Positions 17,868 through 26,248 of a DNA stretch of 64,000 nucleotides are shown piece by piece. The notes under the pieces were generated by a model. The model saw nothing but the letters and a program-made list of their open reading frames with translations, made no database searches and was not told where the DNA came from. A program made the translations under genes and the position numbers. Origin of the DNA: Paenibacillus bovis (lineage in GTDB: Bacteria > Bacillota > Bacilli > Paenibacillales > Paenibacillaceae); contig NZ_CP013023.1 of NCBI RefSeq assembly GCF_001421015.2, forward strand, positions 1,481,501 to 1,545,500, given 5' to 3'. Numbering within the stretch: position 1 is the stretch's first letter; the number at the start of each line of letters is the position of its first letter.

Positions 17868-19535
17868 GTGAATAAGACAGGTAAAGCCAGCCGGTGGAGT
17901 AAGTCCGTACAGTCATCAGACCAGGCCAATAATAAAAACACTTCTACATATACGAGAGCCTATACATCAGGCAGTTCGTTGTACAGATGGGTAAATGTCA
18001 AAGGAAAAACAAGCAAATACACGCCGGGACTGATCATACTGCTTCTCTGCGCCGTTATGCTCGGAGCCTGCTCGTCTCCTTCTTCCAGCGCCAAGGAGCA
18101 GGGCAAGCATATCAGCTTCCTGTATAACTTCTCTACCAACTCGCTTGATCCGCATGTGGACTCCAGTTATGTGCCGATTCGTGCCGGGATTACCGAGACG
18201 CTGGTTCGTCTGGATGAAGACAATCTGACAGTCGCGCCATGGCTCGCCGAGAGCTGGGAAGGGACAGATGGGCAGAACTGGAAAATAAAGCTGCGGGATA
18301 ATGTGACTTTCCAAAATGGCAAGCCGATGACAGGAGACGCGGTCAAAGCTTCCCTGGATCGTGCCATGACCGAGAGCATCGCTGTCAAAAATGCACTCAA
18401 GATCAAAAGTATTCAGGCAGATGGAAATACGCTGCAGATCGTAACCACCCAGCCTTTTCCGGAATTTATCTCGGAGCTGGTCAATCCCAATACTTCGATT
18501 ATCGATGTGACCGAGACAGATGTAGTGAACAAGCCTGTTGGTACAGGACCTTTTCTGCTGAGTTCGTTCACACCCGGCAGCAAGCTGGAAGTCAAGCGGT
18601 ATGATGGTTACTGGGATGGCGCCTCTCCACTGGATGGAGTAACTTTTGCCTTTAACGAGGATGCCAATGCCCGTTCGCTGGCGCTGCGCTCCGGACAGGT
18701 GGATATCGTATATCGTCCCGAAATAGAGAGCCTGGATACACTAAATGCCGAGCCGGGGATCAAGGTGGAATCGACGTCTACGTTCCGGGTGCATCAGTTA
18801 ACGATGAATATGGAGCGTCCGGCTCTGCAGGATGTCAATGTACGCCGGGCGATGGACGCACTGATCGACCGGCAGAAGATCGTAGATACGATCCTGCTGG
18901 GACATGGAGAAGCGGCAACAGGACCTTTCCTGCCATCGCTGCCATTTGCACCGACCTATGAACCGTCTCCACTGGGAGCGGACGCAGCCGTAGATTATCT
19001 TCAGCAGGCAGGCTACTCGCTCGTCAACGGCCAGATGCAAAAAGACGGCAAGCCGCTGCAGTTAACCTTGCTGACCTACCCGGCACGGGCGGATCTACCG
19101 CTGATCGCACAGGTGTTCCAGTCCGACGCCAAAAAGATCGGTATTCAGGTGGAAATTCGCCAGATAGATACACCGGAAGATTATATGGCAGCCAATCGCG
19201 ATTGGGATCTGGCGACCTACAGTAATCTGACCGCGCCGCGCGGAGATGCAGGTTATTATCTGAATGCCACCTATCATCCGGATGGCGCACTGAATTTTAG
19301 TGGAGCAGAAGATCCCAAGCTGACAGCTATTATCGACCAATTGAACCGTACTGTCGAGCCGGAGAAACGGGCTGTACTGGCCGAGCGGGCTGCTGATTAT
19401 GTACATGATAATGTAATTAATTCCTTTGTTCTGCACCCGTCGACCATCGTGGCTTATAACGAAGAGAAAGTGAAAAACTGGATCACGACGCGCAGTGAAT
19501 ACTATATGATTACCAACAAGCTGGATGTGATGTAA
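17868..19535 (+). CDS. ABC importer substrate-binding lipoprotein (SBP family 5, NikA/CntA-like)
   Basis: The 555-residue precursor has an unusually long n-region of about 54 residues before the hydrophobic leader, with lipobox LGAC and Cys68. The mature part is a family 5 solute-binding protein (DppA/NikA/CntA), with SFLYNFSTNSLDPHVDSSY at the start, LRDNVTFQNGKPMTGDAVK, and VRRAMDALIDRQKIVDTI in the middle. The GTG follows GGGGGG. It heads a tightly coupled five-gene operon. The two Zur boxes upstream point to zinc starvation as the signal, so the ligand is probably a zinc complex such as an opine metallophore, or possibly nickel. This ligand is inferred from regulation, not read from the protein. 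Confidence 0.92.
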   Translation: MNKTGKASRWSKSVQSSDQANNKNTSTYTRAYTSGSSLYRWVNVKGKTSKYTPGLIILLLCAVMLGACSSPSSSAKEQGKHISFLYNFSTNSLDPHVDSSYVPIRAGITETLVRLDEDNLTVAPWLAESWEGTDGQNWKIKLRDNVTFQNGKPMTGDAVKASLDRAMTESIAVKNALKIKSIQADGNTLQIVTTQPFPEFISELVNPNTSIIDVTETDVVNKPVGTGPFLLSSFTPGSKLEVKRYDGYWDGASPLDGVTFAFNEDANARSLALRSGQVDIVYRPEIESLDTLNAEPGIKVESTSTFRVHQLTMNMERPALQDVNVRRAMDALIDRQKIVDTILLGHGEAATGPFLPSLPFAPTYEPSPLGADAAVDYLQQAGYSLVNGQMQKDGKPLQLTLLTYPARADLPLIAQVFQSDAKKIGIQVEIRQIDTPEDYMAANRDWDLATYSNLTAPRGDAGYYLNATYHPDGALNFSGAEDPKLTAIIDQLNRTVEPEKRAVLAERAADYVHDNVINSFVLHPSTIVAYNEEKVKNWITTRSEYYMITNKLDVM

Positions 19536-20479
19536 TGGGCCGGATTCTGATCCGCAAATTTCTGGAAACCCTTGGGTTTGTATTGTTTATTACTTTTATT
19601 AGTTTTCTATTTATCCGTATGGCACCGGGCGATCCGGTGCTGACGATTCTGAATGTGGATGAATTATCCGTCAGTCAGGAGCAGGTAGAGGCATTAAGAG
19701 AAGAGATGGGATTCAATCAGCCATTGCTCGTTCAATACGGGCAGTGGCTGCTGGATTTCGTACGGCTGGATTTTGGACAGTCGTATGTAACCGGTCAGCC
19801 TGTTATGAAAATGATTATGGGCGGGCTGCCGGCGACACTGGAATTAACCGGCGGTGCGCTGGTAATTATGCTGCTGATTGCGCTACCGCTCGGCTCTCTG
19901 TCGGCTTTGTACCGGAACAGCTGGATCGATCATATGAGCCGGCTGCTGTCGATTATAGGCGCGGCGGTGCCTAGCTTTTGGCTTGGCTTGATTCTGATAG
20001 ATCTGTTCGGCGTCCGGCTCGGCTGGCTGCCGACCATGGGACGGGATGGATGGATTTCGCTGCTGCTGCCTTCCCTGACACTGGGACTGGCTATTTCCAG
20101 CGTGTATGTACGTCTGCTGCGTTCGAGTCTTCTGGATTCGCTCGGACAGGAGTTTGTACGGGCTGCACGGGCGCGGGGATACAGTGAATTACGTATTTTC
20201 TGGGTACATGCCCTTCGTCATAGCCTGCCGCCTGTGATTACGGTATTTGGCGTCAGTCTGGGCAGTCTGATCGGGGGTGTCGTGGTGATCGAGGTATTGT
20301 TTGCCTATCCCGGTATCGGCAAGCTGGTCGTGGATTCGATCCGCCAGCGGGATTATCCGCTGATTCAGGGCTATATTCTGGTGATGGCGGCTATCGTATT
20401 TGTCGTTAATACACTGGTGGATCTATCCTACCGTTACCTTAACCCCGAGATGAAGCTCAAAGAAAGGAAGACCGGCTGA
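19535..20479 (+). CDS. ABC importer permease (NikB/CntB/DppB-like)
   Basis: The 314-residue inner-membrane permease starts with the DppB-type helix (IRKFLETLGFVLFITFISFL), then FIRMAPGDPV. It has the EAA coupling loop FVRAARARGYSELRIF about 40 residues before VVVIEVLFAYPGIGKL. About six membrane segments are present. Its ATG shares one base with the stop of the binding-protein gene, so translation is coupled. It pairs with the following permease to form the translocation channel. Confidence 0.95.
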   Translation: MGRILIRKFLETLGFVLFITFISFLFIRMAPGDPVLTILNVDELSVSQEQVEALREEMGFNQPLLVQYGQWLLDFVRLDFGQSYVTGQPVMKMIMGGLPATLELTGGALVIMLLIALPLGSLSALYRNSWIDHMSRLLSIIGAAVPSFWLGLILIDLFGVRLGWLPTMGRDGWISLLLPSLTLGLAISSVYVRLLRSSLLDSLGQEFVRAARARGYSELRIFWVHALRHSLPPVITVFGVSLGSLIGGVVVIEVLFAYPGIGKLVVDSIRQRDYPLIQGYILVMAAIVFVVNTLVDLSYRYLNPEMKLKERKTG

Positions 20480-21330
20480 TGAGAGAATTATCCATACCTG
20501 CGATGCCACGGCGCAGCAAGCACGGCTGGCAGGGAGTTATCGCATTTTTATTTGTTCTGGTTACGATTGTGGCTTCGATTTATGCTTTTGGTTGGCTTAA
20601 ATATGATCCCAATACGACGGATCTTGGTGATCGTCTGCAGGAGATGAGCATGCTGCATCCGCTGGGTACGGATCATCTGGGCAGGGATGTGCTGACGCGT
20701 CTGCTGCTTGGTGGACAACAGACGCTAGGTTACAGTCTGCTCGCGCTGGGAGCAGCACTGCTGATCGGTATTCCGTTCGGGCTGATTTCGGGATACCGCC
20801 GTGGCTGGGTTGACCGGATCTTTATGCGGATCGCAGACAGCTTTTTGTCTTTTCCCGATACGATTGTAGCGATTGTATTGAGCGGTCTGCTCGGTGCAGG
20901 CATCGGCAATCTGGTACTGGCGATCGTGGTTGTAAAATGGGTCAACTATGCGCGGCTCGTACGCAGCACGGTATTGTCCGAGGCGCAAAAAGATTATGTA
21001 CAGATTGCACGTACCAACGGGTTGTCGCCAGCCACTATTATGCGCAGGCATCTGTTGCCGCATGTACTTGGTCATGTGCTCGTATTGGCGAGTCTGGATC
21101 TGGGCAAAATTATTTTGCTGATCTCGGCATTCTCTTATATTGGACTGGGGGCACAGCCGCCAACACCGGAATGGGGAGCGATGCTTAATGATTCGCGTCC
21201 ATATTTCCAGTCGCGTCCGGAGCTGATGATCTATCCGGGACTGGCGATTGTATCGGTCGTACTGCTGGCGAATATGCTGGGCGATTATTTGCGTGACCGT
21301 TTTGATGTGAAAAGGGAGGTGCAATCATGA
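20479..21330 (+). CDS. ABC importer permease (NikC/CntC/DppC-like)
   Basis: The 283-residue permease has a short cytoplasmic N-terminus and a first membrane helix. The DppC-type periplasmic loop follows, with MSMLHPLGTDHLGRDVLTRL, then the EAA coupling loop DYVQIARTNGLSPATIMRRH and the conserved YIGLGAQPPTPEWGAML. The start overlaps the preceding stop by one base. Together with the upstream permease it forms the heterodimeric channel of the Zur-controlled importer. Confidence 0.95.
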   Translation: MRELSIPAMPRRSKHGWQGVIAFLFVLVTIVASIYAFGWLKYDPNTTDLGDRLQEMSMLHPLGTDHLGRDVLTRLLLGGQQTLGYSLLALGAALLIGIPFGLISGYRRGWVDRIFMRIADSFLSFPDTIVAIVLSGLLGAGIGNLVLAIVVVKWVNYARLVRSTVLSEAQKDYVQIARTNGLSPATIMRRHLLPHVLGHVLVLASLDLGKIILLISAFSYIGLGAQPPTPEWGAMLNDSRPYFQSRPELMIYPGLAIVSVVLLANMLGDYLRDRFDVKREVQS

Positions 21331-22136
21331 TTCTGACGATGGATAAGGTAACGATACGCAGCCGCGAAAAAACGATCGTCGATGAAGTCTCCCTAACCGT
21401 GCATGAAGGAGAATGGTTCGCACTGGTCGGTCAGAGCGGCAGCGGCAAAAGCCTGCTTTCCCAAGCAGCCGGACGCATGCTGCCACCGAATCTGCAGATG
21501 GAAGGCCATATCAGGCTCCATGGGCAGGATTTGCTGAGTCTGTCTGCACGGCAGATGCGCGATATTCGCGGTCGCAGGCTGGCATATGTATTTCAAGATT
21601 ATCAGGGGTCATTTACACCATTCCGTACGATTGGGCAGCATCTGGATGAATACCAAAAGGTTCACGGCATTACCCCGGGTGCTGTACGCAAACAGCAAGG
21701 CATGGAGGCACTGGAGTCTGTCGGGTTGGAAGCGGAACTGTACCGACGGTATCCTTTTCAATTGAGCGGTGGGCAGCTGCAGCGGGTATCGATTGCGATG
21801 GCGCTGATGCTGTCACCGGATGTGCTGATTGCCGACGAAGTCACGACAGCGCTGGACAGTGTATCCGGTCATCGGATTCTGGAGCTGCTGGCACACAAGC
21901 AGCGGGAGACGGGCTGTGCAATTCTTTTTATTACTCATGATTGGCGTCATGTTCGCCGGTATGCCAGTCGTCTGGCGGTGATGCAGGAAGGGCGGATCGT
22001 CGAGACGGGCGGCAAGCACCGGATTCTGGATCATCCCCGGCATCCGTATACCCGTCAGCTGATCCAGGCCACGCCGATGCTGCACAAGCCGGGCCACCTG
22101 CTGCCTTCCGGTTTGCAGGAGGTGAGAGGACAATGA
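21327..22136 (+). CDS. ABC importer ATP-binding protein (NikD/CntD-like)
   Basis: The 269-residue ATPase has Walker A GQSGSGKS (about 36-43), a Q-loop in VFQDYQGSFTPF, signature LSGGQLQRVS and Walker B VLIADEVTTALD. The switch histidine lies in FITHDW. Walker B ends in Asp-Glu-Val-Thr rather than the more common Glu-Pro-Thr, as is often seen in NikD-type subunits. The start overlaps the permease stop by four bases (ATGA). It energises uptake together with the next gene. Confidence 0.95.
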   Translation: MILTMDKVTIRSREKTIVDEVSLTVHEGEWFALVGQSGSGKSLLSQAAGRMLPPNLQMEGHIRLHGQDLLSLSARQMRDIRGRRLAYVFQDYQGSFTPFRTIGQHLDEYQKVHGITPGAVRKQQGMEALESVGLEAELYRRYPFQLSGGQLQRVSIAMALMLSPDVLIADEVTTALDSVSGHRILELLAHKQRETGCAILFITHDWRHVRRYASRLAVMQEGRIVETGGKHRILDHPRHPYTRQLIQATPMLHKPGHLLPSGLQEVRGQ

Positions 22137-22894
22137 GCCTGCTGCAGGTTGATCGGCTGAACAAGTCGTATGCACCGGATAAGCGTGTGCTGAATGAAGT
22201 GTCCTTTGCAATCGAATCGGGAGAATGCCTGGGTCTGGTCGGAGAGAGCGGATGCGGCAAAAGTACGCTGGCCCGCTGCCTGCTGCGGATAGAATCAACA
22301 GATAGCGGCTCTATTGTACTGGATGGACATTCTATCGAGAAAATGAATGACCATCAGCTGTATCCTCACCGCAGGAACATGCAGATCGTTTTCCAGAATC
22401 CTTCGGCAGCGCTGAATCCCAAGCTGAAGATTCGGGACTCCTTGCTTGATCCCTACCGGCAGTACCGTCAGGAACTGAGATTGCAGCATTTCCAGCCGTC
22501 ATCCGAACAGCATCTGATCAAGCAGCTGCTGGAAGCGGTAGAGCTGTCAGATACGCTGGCCGATAGGTATCCTCATGAGCTGAGCGGCGGTCAGCGTCAG
22601 CGGGTAACGATTGCCCGCGCGATCAGTATCGAGCCGCAGCTAGTTGTACTGGATGAGCCGACAGCCAGTCTGGATGTGATCTCCCAGGGAGCGGTACTTC
22701 ATTTGCTAACACGGCTGCGTACCGAACTGAATCTGTCGTATCTGTTCATTTCCCATGATCTGGCGGCTGTTCATCAGATGAGCCAGCGTATTATGGTCAT
22801 GAAGGATGGCCAGCTGGTAGATCAGTTCCCGCAGACCGCCTTGTTTGCAGAAGAGCGGCATGCGTATACAAGAGAGCTGATTTCGATTTTTTGA
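22133..22894 (+). CDS. ABC importer ATP-binding protein (NikE/CntF-like)
   Basis: The 253-residue ATPase has Walker A GESGCGKST, Q-loop VFQNPSAALNP, signature LSGGQRQRVT, Walker B LVVLDEPTASLD and switch histidine in FISHD. The ATG at 22133 overlaps the previous stop by four bases and follows GAGAGGA. The open frame extending upstream to 21941 is only overlap with the preceding gene. It is the last gene of the operon; a hairpin follows. No metallophore synthesis genes (cntKLM type) or exporter lie downstream. Confidence 0.95.
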   Translation: MSLLQVDRLNKSYAPDKRVLNEVSFAIESGECLGLVGESGCGKSTLARCLLRIESTDSGSIVLDGHSIEKMNDHQLYPHRRNMQIVFQNPSAALNPKLKIRDSLLDPYRQYRQELRLQHFQPSSEQHLIKQLLEAVELSDTLADRYPHELSGGQRQRVTIARAISIEPQLVVLDEPTASLDVISQGAVLHLLTRLRTELNLSYLFISHDLAAVHQMSQRIMVMKDGQLVDQFPQTALFAEERHAYTRELISIF

Positions 22895-22924
22895 ATTAAA
22901 ATACAGAAGAGAATACATGTAAAT

Positions 22925-22964
22925 AGACTCAGCCGATCATAGATTGAAATGATCCGCTGAGTCT
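22925..22964. terminator. Hairpin between importer operon and ATP-grasp gene
   Basis: AGACTCAGC (22925-22933) pairs with GCTGAGTCT (22956-22964), and GATCAT pairs with ATGATC inside. It serves as a terminator between convergent genes. Confidence 0.7.
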
Positions 22965-22999
22965 GTTTGTATAGGAGTATTAAGATGAGGTCGGTTTGG

Positions 23000-23836
23000 T
23001 TATGCTTTGATTGCCTGCTCGAGAGATTGTATCATCCGGCTGATAAAGCGGCGGGAATAATTCACCGGGATATCCAGCAGGGATAGATAGGGATTCAAAT
23101 CTTCCAATTCCACGAGCAGCAGCTCTCCGCTGGCTGTGCGGCAGGCATCGACGCGCTGGATGCCACAGCTGATATGATTCCAGCGGATAAATTGCTCGGC
23201 AAAAGCAAAATCAGACGGCTGTGGATCATACAGCTCCATCTTCCAGCGCTGCTGCGGGTCGGGAGCATACAGGGCATATTGAAATTCATGATCGATATAA
23301 TAAAAGGAAACCTCATATTCAAACGGGATATACGGCTGGATCAGCATCCGCTGGTCACACGCAGCAAGTGCTTGTTGAAAGTGATCGGCGGATACACGCT
23401 GTACACCATGCGAATCGGCACCATCGAATGGCTTGATAATATATTCTTTGCTATCCGGTAGCCGGTGCAGCTGCTCTAGGTGATCAATAGTCGGAATAAC
23501 CGGATATTGTGCAGCAGTCAGCTCCAGCAGATAGGATTTGCCATTCATATCGGCATGACCATCCAGACTGTTGTATGTCTTTAGCTGCTGCGCCTGAATC
23601 CGCTGCCGGAAAGCCTCATACTGATCCTGGTACGGAGCGACCGGTCCGGCATTGCGGAACACGATCAGATTGGCAGTATGTTCAAAGGGCTCGGTATCTT
23701 CGGGATGACAAAGAATAATCCGGAAATACTGCCGAAGATGCGACGTCAGAAAAAGATCTTCTTCGTAATAATGGCGTCCTTTGGCTTCATAGTACAGATC
23801 GGTTACCCATAAAAGGGTGTGCTGGCGCAATTCCAT
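23000..23836 (-). CDS. Orphan ATP-grasp protein
   Basis: The 278-residue cytoplasmic protein has the ATP-grasp layout. An N-terminal alpha/beta part holds LLWVTDLYYEAKGRHYYEED. The nucleotide-binding strands YIIKPFDGADSHGVQRV lie near residue 135. The metal-binding end is LLLVELEDLNPYLSLL, with acidic residues and Asn in the usual order. ATP-grasp enzymes join a carboxylate to an amine or thiol through an acyl phosphate; the substrate here is unknown. The ATG at 23836 follows AGGTGG. Only the octanucleotide array and 40 other bases separate it from the upstream XRE-cupin gene on the same strand, so the array lies in its leader. Confidence 0.8.
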   Translation of the reverse strand: MELRQHTLLWVTDLYYEAKGRHYYEEDLFLTSHLRQYFRIILCHPEDTEPFEHTANLIVFRNAGPVAPYQDQYEAFRQRIQAQQLKTYNSLDGHADMNGKSYLLELTAAQYPVIPTIDHLEQLHRLPDSKEYIIKPFDGADSHGVQRVSADHFQQALAACDQRMLIQPYIPFEYEVSFYYIDHEFQYALYAPDPQQRWKMELYDPQPSDFAFAEQFIRWNHISCGIQRVDACRTASGELLLVELEDLNPYLSLLDIPVNYSRRFISRMIQSLEQAIKA

Positions 23837-23872
23837 ACCCACCACCTGCTTTCACTAAAGTAAAATCGCTCC

Positions 23873-23952
23873 TATCACTCTATCACTCTATCACTCTATC
23901 ACTCTATCACTCTATCACTCTATCACTCTATCACTCTATCACTCTATCACTC
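23873..23952. repeat. Octanucleotide array (TATCACTC)x10
   Basis: Ten perfect head-to-tail copies of TATCACTC (GAGTGATA on the minus strand) fill 80 bases, followed by one degenerate copy CATCACTA. It lies between the stop of the XRE-cupin gene and the start of the ATP-grasp gene, both on the minus strand, and is not coding. It has no spacers, so it is not a CRISPR array. Simple repeats of this length change copy number by slippage. Confidence 0.97.
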
Positions 23953-23957
23953 CATCA

Positions 23958-24518
23958 CTACTGAAGGGCATCGTCCGGATAATGCATCATCATGAAAAAG
24001 CTGGCTTTTTCTGCTGTAGGATTGGAGTAGCCATGCAGATTCATACCAGAGAATTGCAGCGCATCACCTTCGGTCAGCTCATACTTTTCCCCTTTGAGAT
24101 CGACGACCATCGATCCCTGCTTGACGATTAGATACTCTTCGCCGGGATGCGTTTTCGGTTCATGTATGCAGCCGGGCAGCAGCTCCACAATATACAGCTC
24201 GAATCGTTTTTCCGGATGATACGGGAAAAAAGGATATACCCGGTATTTGTCATCACTGTCCATAATCATATTCACTTCGTTCATATTGACGCGGCGTACG
24301 AGTACTTCTTCTTCCTTGAGAAAGGTGGTAAAAGATACCTGCAAGCCGTTGGCGATTTTCCATAGGGTGCTGATGGTTGGATTGGATTTCTCATTCTCGA
24401 TCTGTGCGAGCATCGCTTTGCTCACACCGGTCAATTCCGATGTCTGATCCAGCGTCAGATTTTTGCTTTTGCGGATACGTGACAGATTTTTGGCGATTAC
24501 ACTTTGTATAGGGTCCAT
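23958..24518 (-). CDS. XRE-family regulator with cupin sensor domain
   Basis: The 186-residue regulator has an N-terminal HTH_XRE domain (about 8-65: IRKSKNLTLDQTSELTGVSK, then IENEKSNPTISTLWKIA) and a C-terminal cupin barrel (about 100-180). Cupin motifs read HPGEEYLIVKQG and EGDALQFSGMNLHGY. Such regulators often control the adjacent amino-acid or metabolite exporter and sense a small ligand in the cupin. AGGAGA precedes the ATG. It is divergent from azlCD, with a perfect inverted repeat between them, so it is the likely controller of that exporter. Confidence 0.92.
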   Translation of the reverse strand: MDPIQSVIAKNLSRIRKSKNLTLDQTSELTGVSKAMLAQIENEKSNPTISTLWKIANGLQVSFTTFLKEEEVLVRRVNMNEVNMIMDSDDKYRVYPFFPYHPEKRFELYIVELLPGCIHEPKTHPGEEYLIVKQGSMVVDLKGEKYELTEGDALQFSGMNLHGYSNPTAEKASFFMMMHYPDDALQ

Positions 24519-24540
24519 AATTTTCTCCTTTGCTCTTGTT

Positions 24541-24570
24541 TAATATAACAGAATAATGTATGTTATATTA
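24541..24570. promoter_or_regulatory. Perfect 10-10-10 inverted repeat in xre/azlC region
   Basis: TAATATAACA (24541-24550) and TGTTATATTA (24561-24570) form a perfect dyad with a ten-base spacer. It lies 23 bases from the regulator start and 78 from azlC. A TATAAT hexamer for azlC is at 24584-24589. This is a good candidate operator for the XRE-cupin protein. Confidence 0.65.
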
Positions 24571-24647
24571 GAAATAAGTATACTATAATAAACTTTAGTT
24601 CATTTTAGCATACAGGAATAACAACGAGCCAGTAAGGAGTGGATAAA

Positions 24648-25469
24648 ATGTCTCATATTCAAACGGTACATCAGCATACGGGATGCGGTACCAAAACGTG
24701 CACAGAAATACAAACGGAGCAGTCTGGATATTCGGTGCAGCCACCGGAAGAACCCGGTTGTGATGGAGCAGAGAAGCAGACAGAATCTACCTTTGCAGAT
24801 GGAGTCAAAGACGGGATTCCTACGCTGCTTGGATATATCAGTATCGGCCTGGCAGCAGGTATTGTAGGGGCGGCTTCGCATCTGAGTGTACTGGAGATGG
24901 GAATAATGTCACTGCTGGTATATGCAGGAGCAGCACAGTTTATTATTTGCGGGATGCTGGCTGTACATGCGCCTGTATCAGCTATTATTTTGACTACCTT
25001 TATCGTCAATTTGCGGAATTTTCTGCTTAGTGCAACGCTGGCGCCCCATTTTACCCGTTATTCACTGCTTCGAAATATAGGTATTGGACTGCTGGTTACG
25101 GACGAATCATTTGGCGTGGCAGCAGGCCGACTAGCCCAGGGCAAACCGCTCAATGACCGCTGGATGAATGGGCTGAACCTGATTGCCTATGTCAGCTGGG
25201 TAGTCTCCTGTGTAGTGGGTGCATTGTTCGGCAGCTGGATCGCCGATCCGGAGCAGTTCGGAATGGATTATGCGCTGACAGCAATGTTCGTTGCTCTGCT
25301 CGTGCTGCAATTGGGGCATCTGGTTCCGGCCAAGCTGAAGCATTATTTACAATTGATGGGCTATATGGTGATCGCCATGCTGCTATTGTCACTGTTCGTA
25401 TCCTCACAGCTCGCGGTTATTATCGCTACGGTTATCGTAGCGACCATCGGGGTGGTGACAGAGAAATGA
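24648..25469 (+). CDS. azlC: AzlC-family branched-chain amino acid exporter, large subunit
   Basis: The 273-residue membrane protein has a hydrophilic N-terminus with several Cys and Glu residues (about 1-45), longer than in most AzlC proteins. The AzlC core follows, with TFADGVKDGIPTLLGYISIG, YAGAAQFIICGML, NLRNFLLSATLAPHF and LLVTDESFGVA. With AzlD it forms the exporter for branched-chain amino acids or analogues. The ATG at 24648 has AAGGAG eight bases upstream and is preferred to the GTG at 24639. It is coupled to azlD by an ATGA overlap and is divergent from the XRE-cupin regulator. Confidence 0.93.
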   Translation: MSHIQTVHQHTGCGTKTCTEIQTEQSGYSVQPPEEPGCDGAEKQTESTFADGVKDGIPTLLGYISIGLAAGIVGAASHLSVLEMGIMSLLVYAGAAQFIICGMLAVHAPVSAIILTTFIVNLRNFLLSATLAPHFTRYSLLRNIGIGLLVTDESFGVAAGRLAQGKPLNDRWMNGLNLIAYVSWVVSCVVGALFGSWIADPEQFGMDYALTAMFVALLVLQLGHLVPAKLKHYLQLMGYMVIAMLLLSLFVSSQLAVIIATVIVATIGVVTEK

Positions 25470-25789
25470 GTATGCAATGGACGACGCTGATAGTCATTAT
25501 CGGCTGTGCGCTGGTGACTATGATACCGCGTGTACTTCCTTTTCTGGTCGTACGCAATCTCAATCTGCCTGCACCCGTGCTAAAATGGTTATCTTATATT
25601 CCGGTCTGCATTCTGACCGCTCTGGTCGTGGATAATTTCCTGATCCAAGAGAAAGATTCGCTGCGTATCGATTGGCAGGTCATTATCGTACTTATTCCTA
25701 CCTTTTTGATTGCGATCAAAACCCGCAGCCTGTCGATTACCGTAATTGCCGGGGTGATGATGATGGCTGCTGTACGTTATTTTTTCTGA
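25466..25789 (+). CDS. azlD: AzlD-family exporter, small subunit
   Basis: The 107-residue membrane protein has four hydrophobic segments and the AzlD pattern TMIPRVLPFLVVRN near residues 18-31, followed by LKWLSYIPVCILTALVV. It overlaps azlC by four bases and is needed with it for export. A perfect terminator hairpin closes the operon. Confidence 0.93.
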   Translation: MSMQWTTLIVIIGCALVTMIPRVLPFLVVRNLNLPAPVLKWLSYIPVCILTALVVDNFLIQEKDSLRIDWQVIIVLIPTFLIAIKTRSLSITVIAGVMMMAAVRYFF

Positions 25790-26248
25790 ATACGGACCCT
25801 GCTTATTGCCAATAAAGTTAATGGTATATCTATAATGCGGACTGAACCTGATGGACATCCATCAGGTTTTTTTGTAGGAATTTTTGAATGTTGTCATAGC
25901 AATTTCTCCGATCGAACCATGATTTATACATAGTAGCATGATATCGAAGACAAAGAGCGAAGACGAGGCACCAAGATGCAATCATCGAGTACAGTTCGTT
26001 TAGCTACTATTAGGAAATTTATATTCGCCTACCTCTATATACCGTATTGGTGCTCAAGTATGGTTTTTATGAATATATGCGCTCAATTTTGAATATGTGT
26101 ATAAACTAATGGCGCTCTGCAACAGATAATAAAATAGAATATTTAACCAAATGAATCAAAATGGTACTTAATGGAATTCTATTAACGAAACTGAGCGGAG
26201 CCTGCGAATGCGGCAGACAGAGGCTGCAGTCAGGTAAGGAGACGACAA
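25790..26248. other. Intergenic region upstream of diguanylate cyclase
   Basis: Apart from the azlCD terminator no gene, riboswitch or clear promoter was recognised. The conserved core of a cyclic di-GMP riboswitch is not present. Confidence 0.3.
25845..25873 (+). terminator. Terminator of azlCD
   Basis: AACCTGATGG (25845-25854) pairs perfectly with CCATCAGGTT (25859-25868), ending in a T-run. Confidence 0.95.

Noticed and set aside
19535..22894. Plain oligopeptide importer as the final annotation of the operon
   Set aside because: The two near-perfect Zur boxes make a metal-related role more likely, although the protein families alone would allow peptides.
23873..23952. Possible CRISPR array
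   Set aside because: The octamers are directly contiguous, without spacers, and no cas gene is near.
26000..26248. Cyclic di-GMP riboswitch before the diguanylate cyclase
   Set aside because: The conserved core sequence of such riboswitches is not present.
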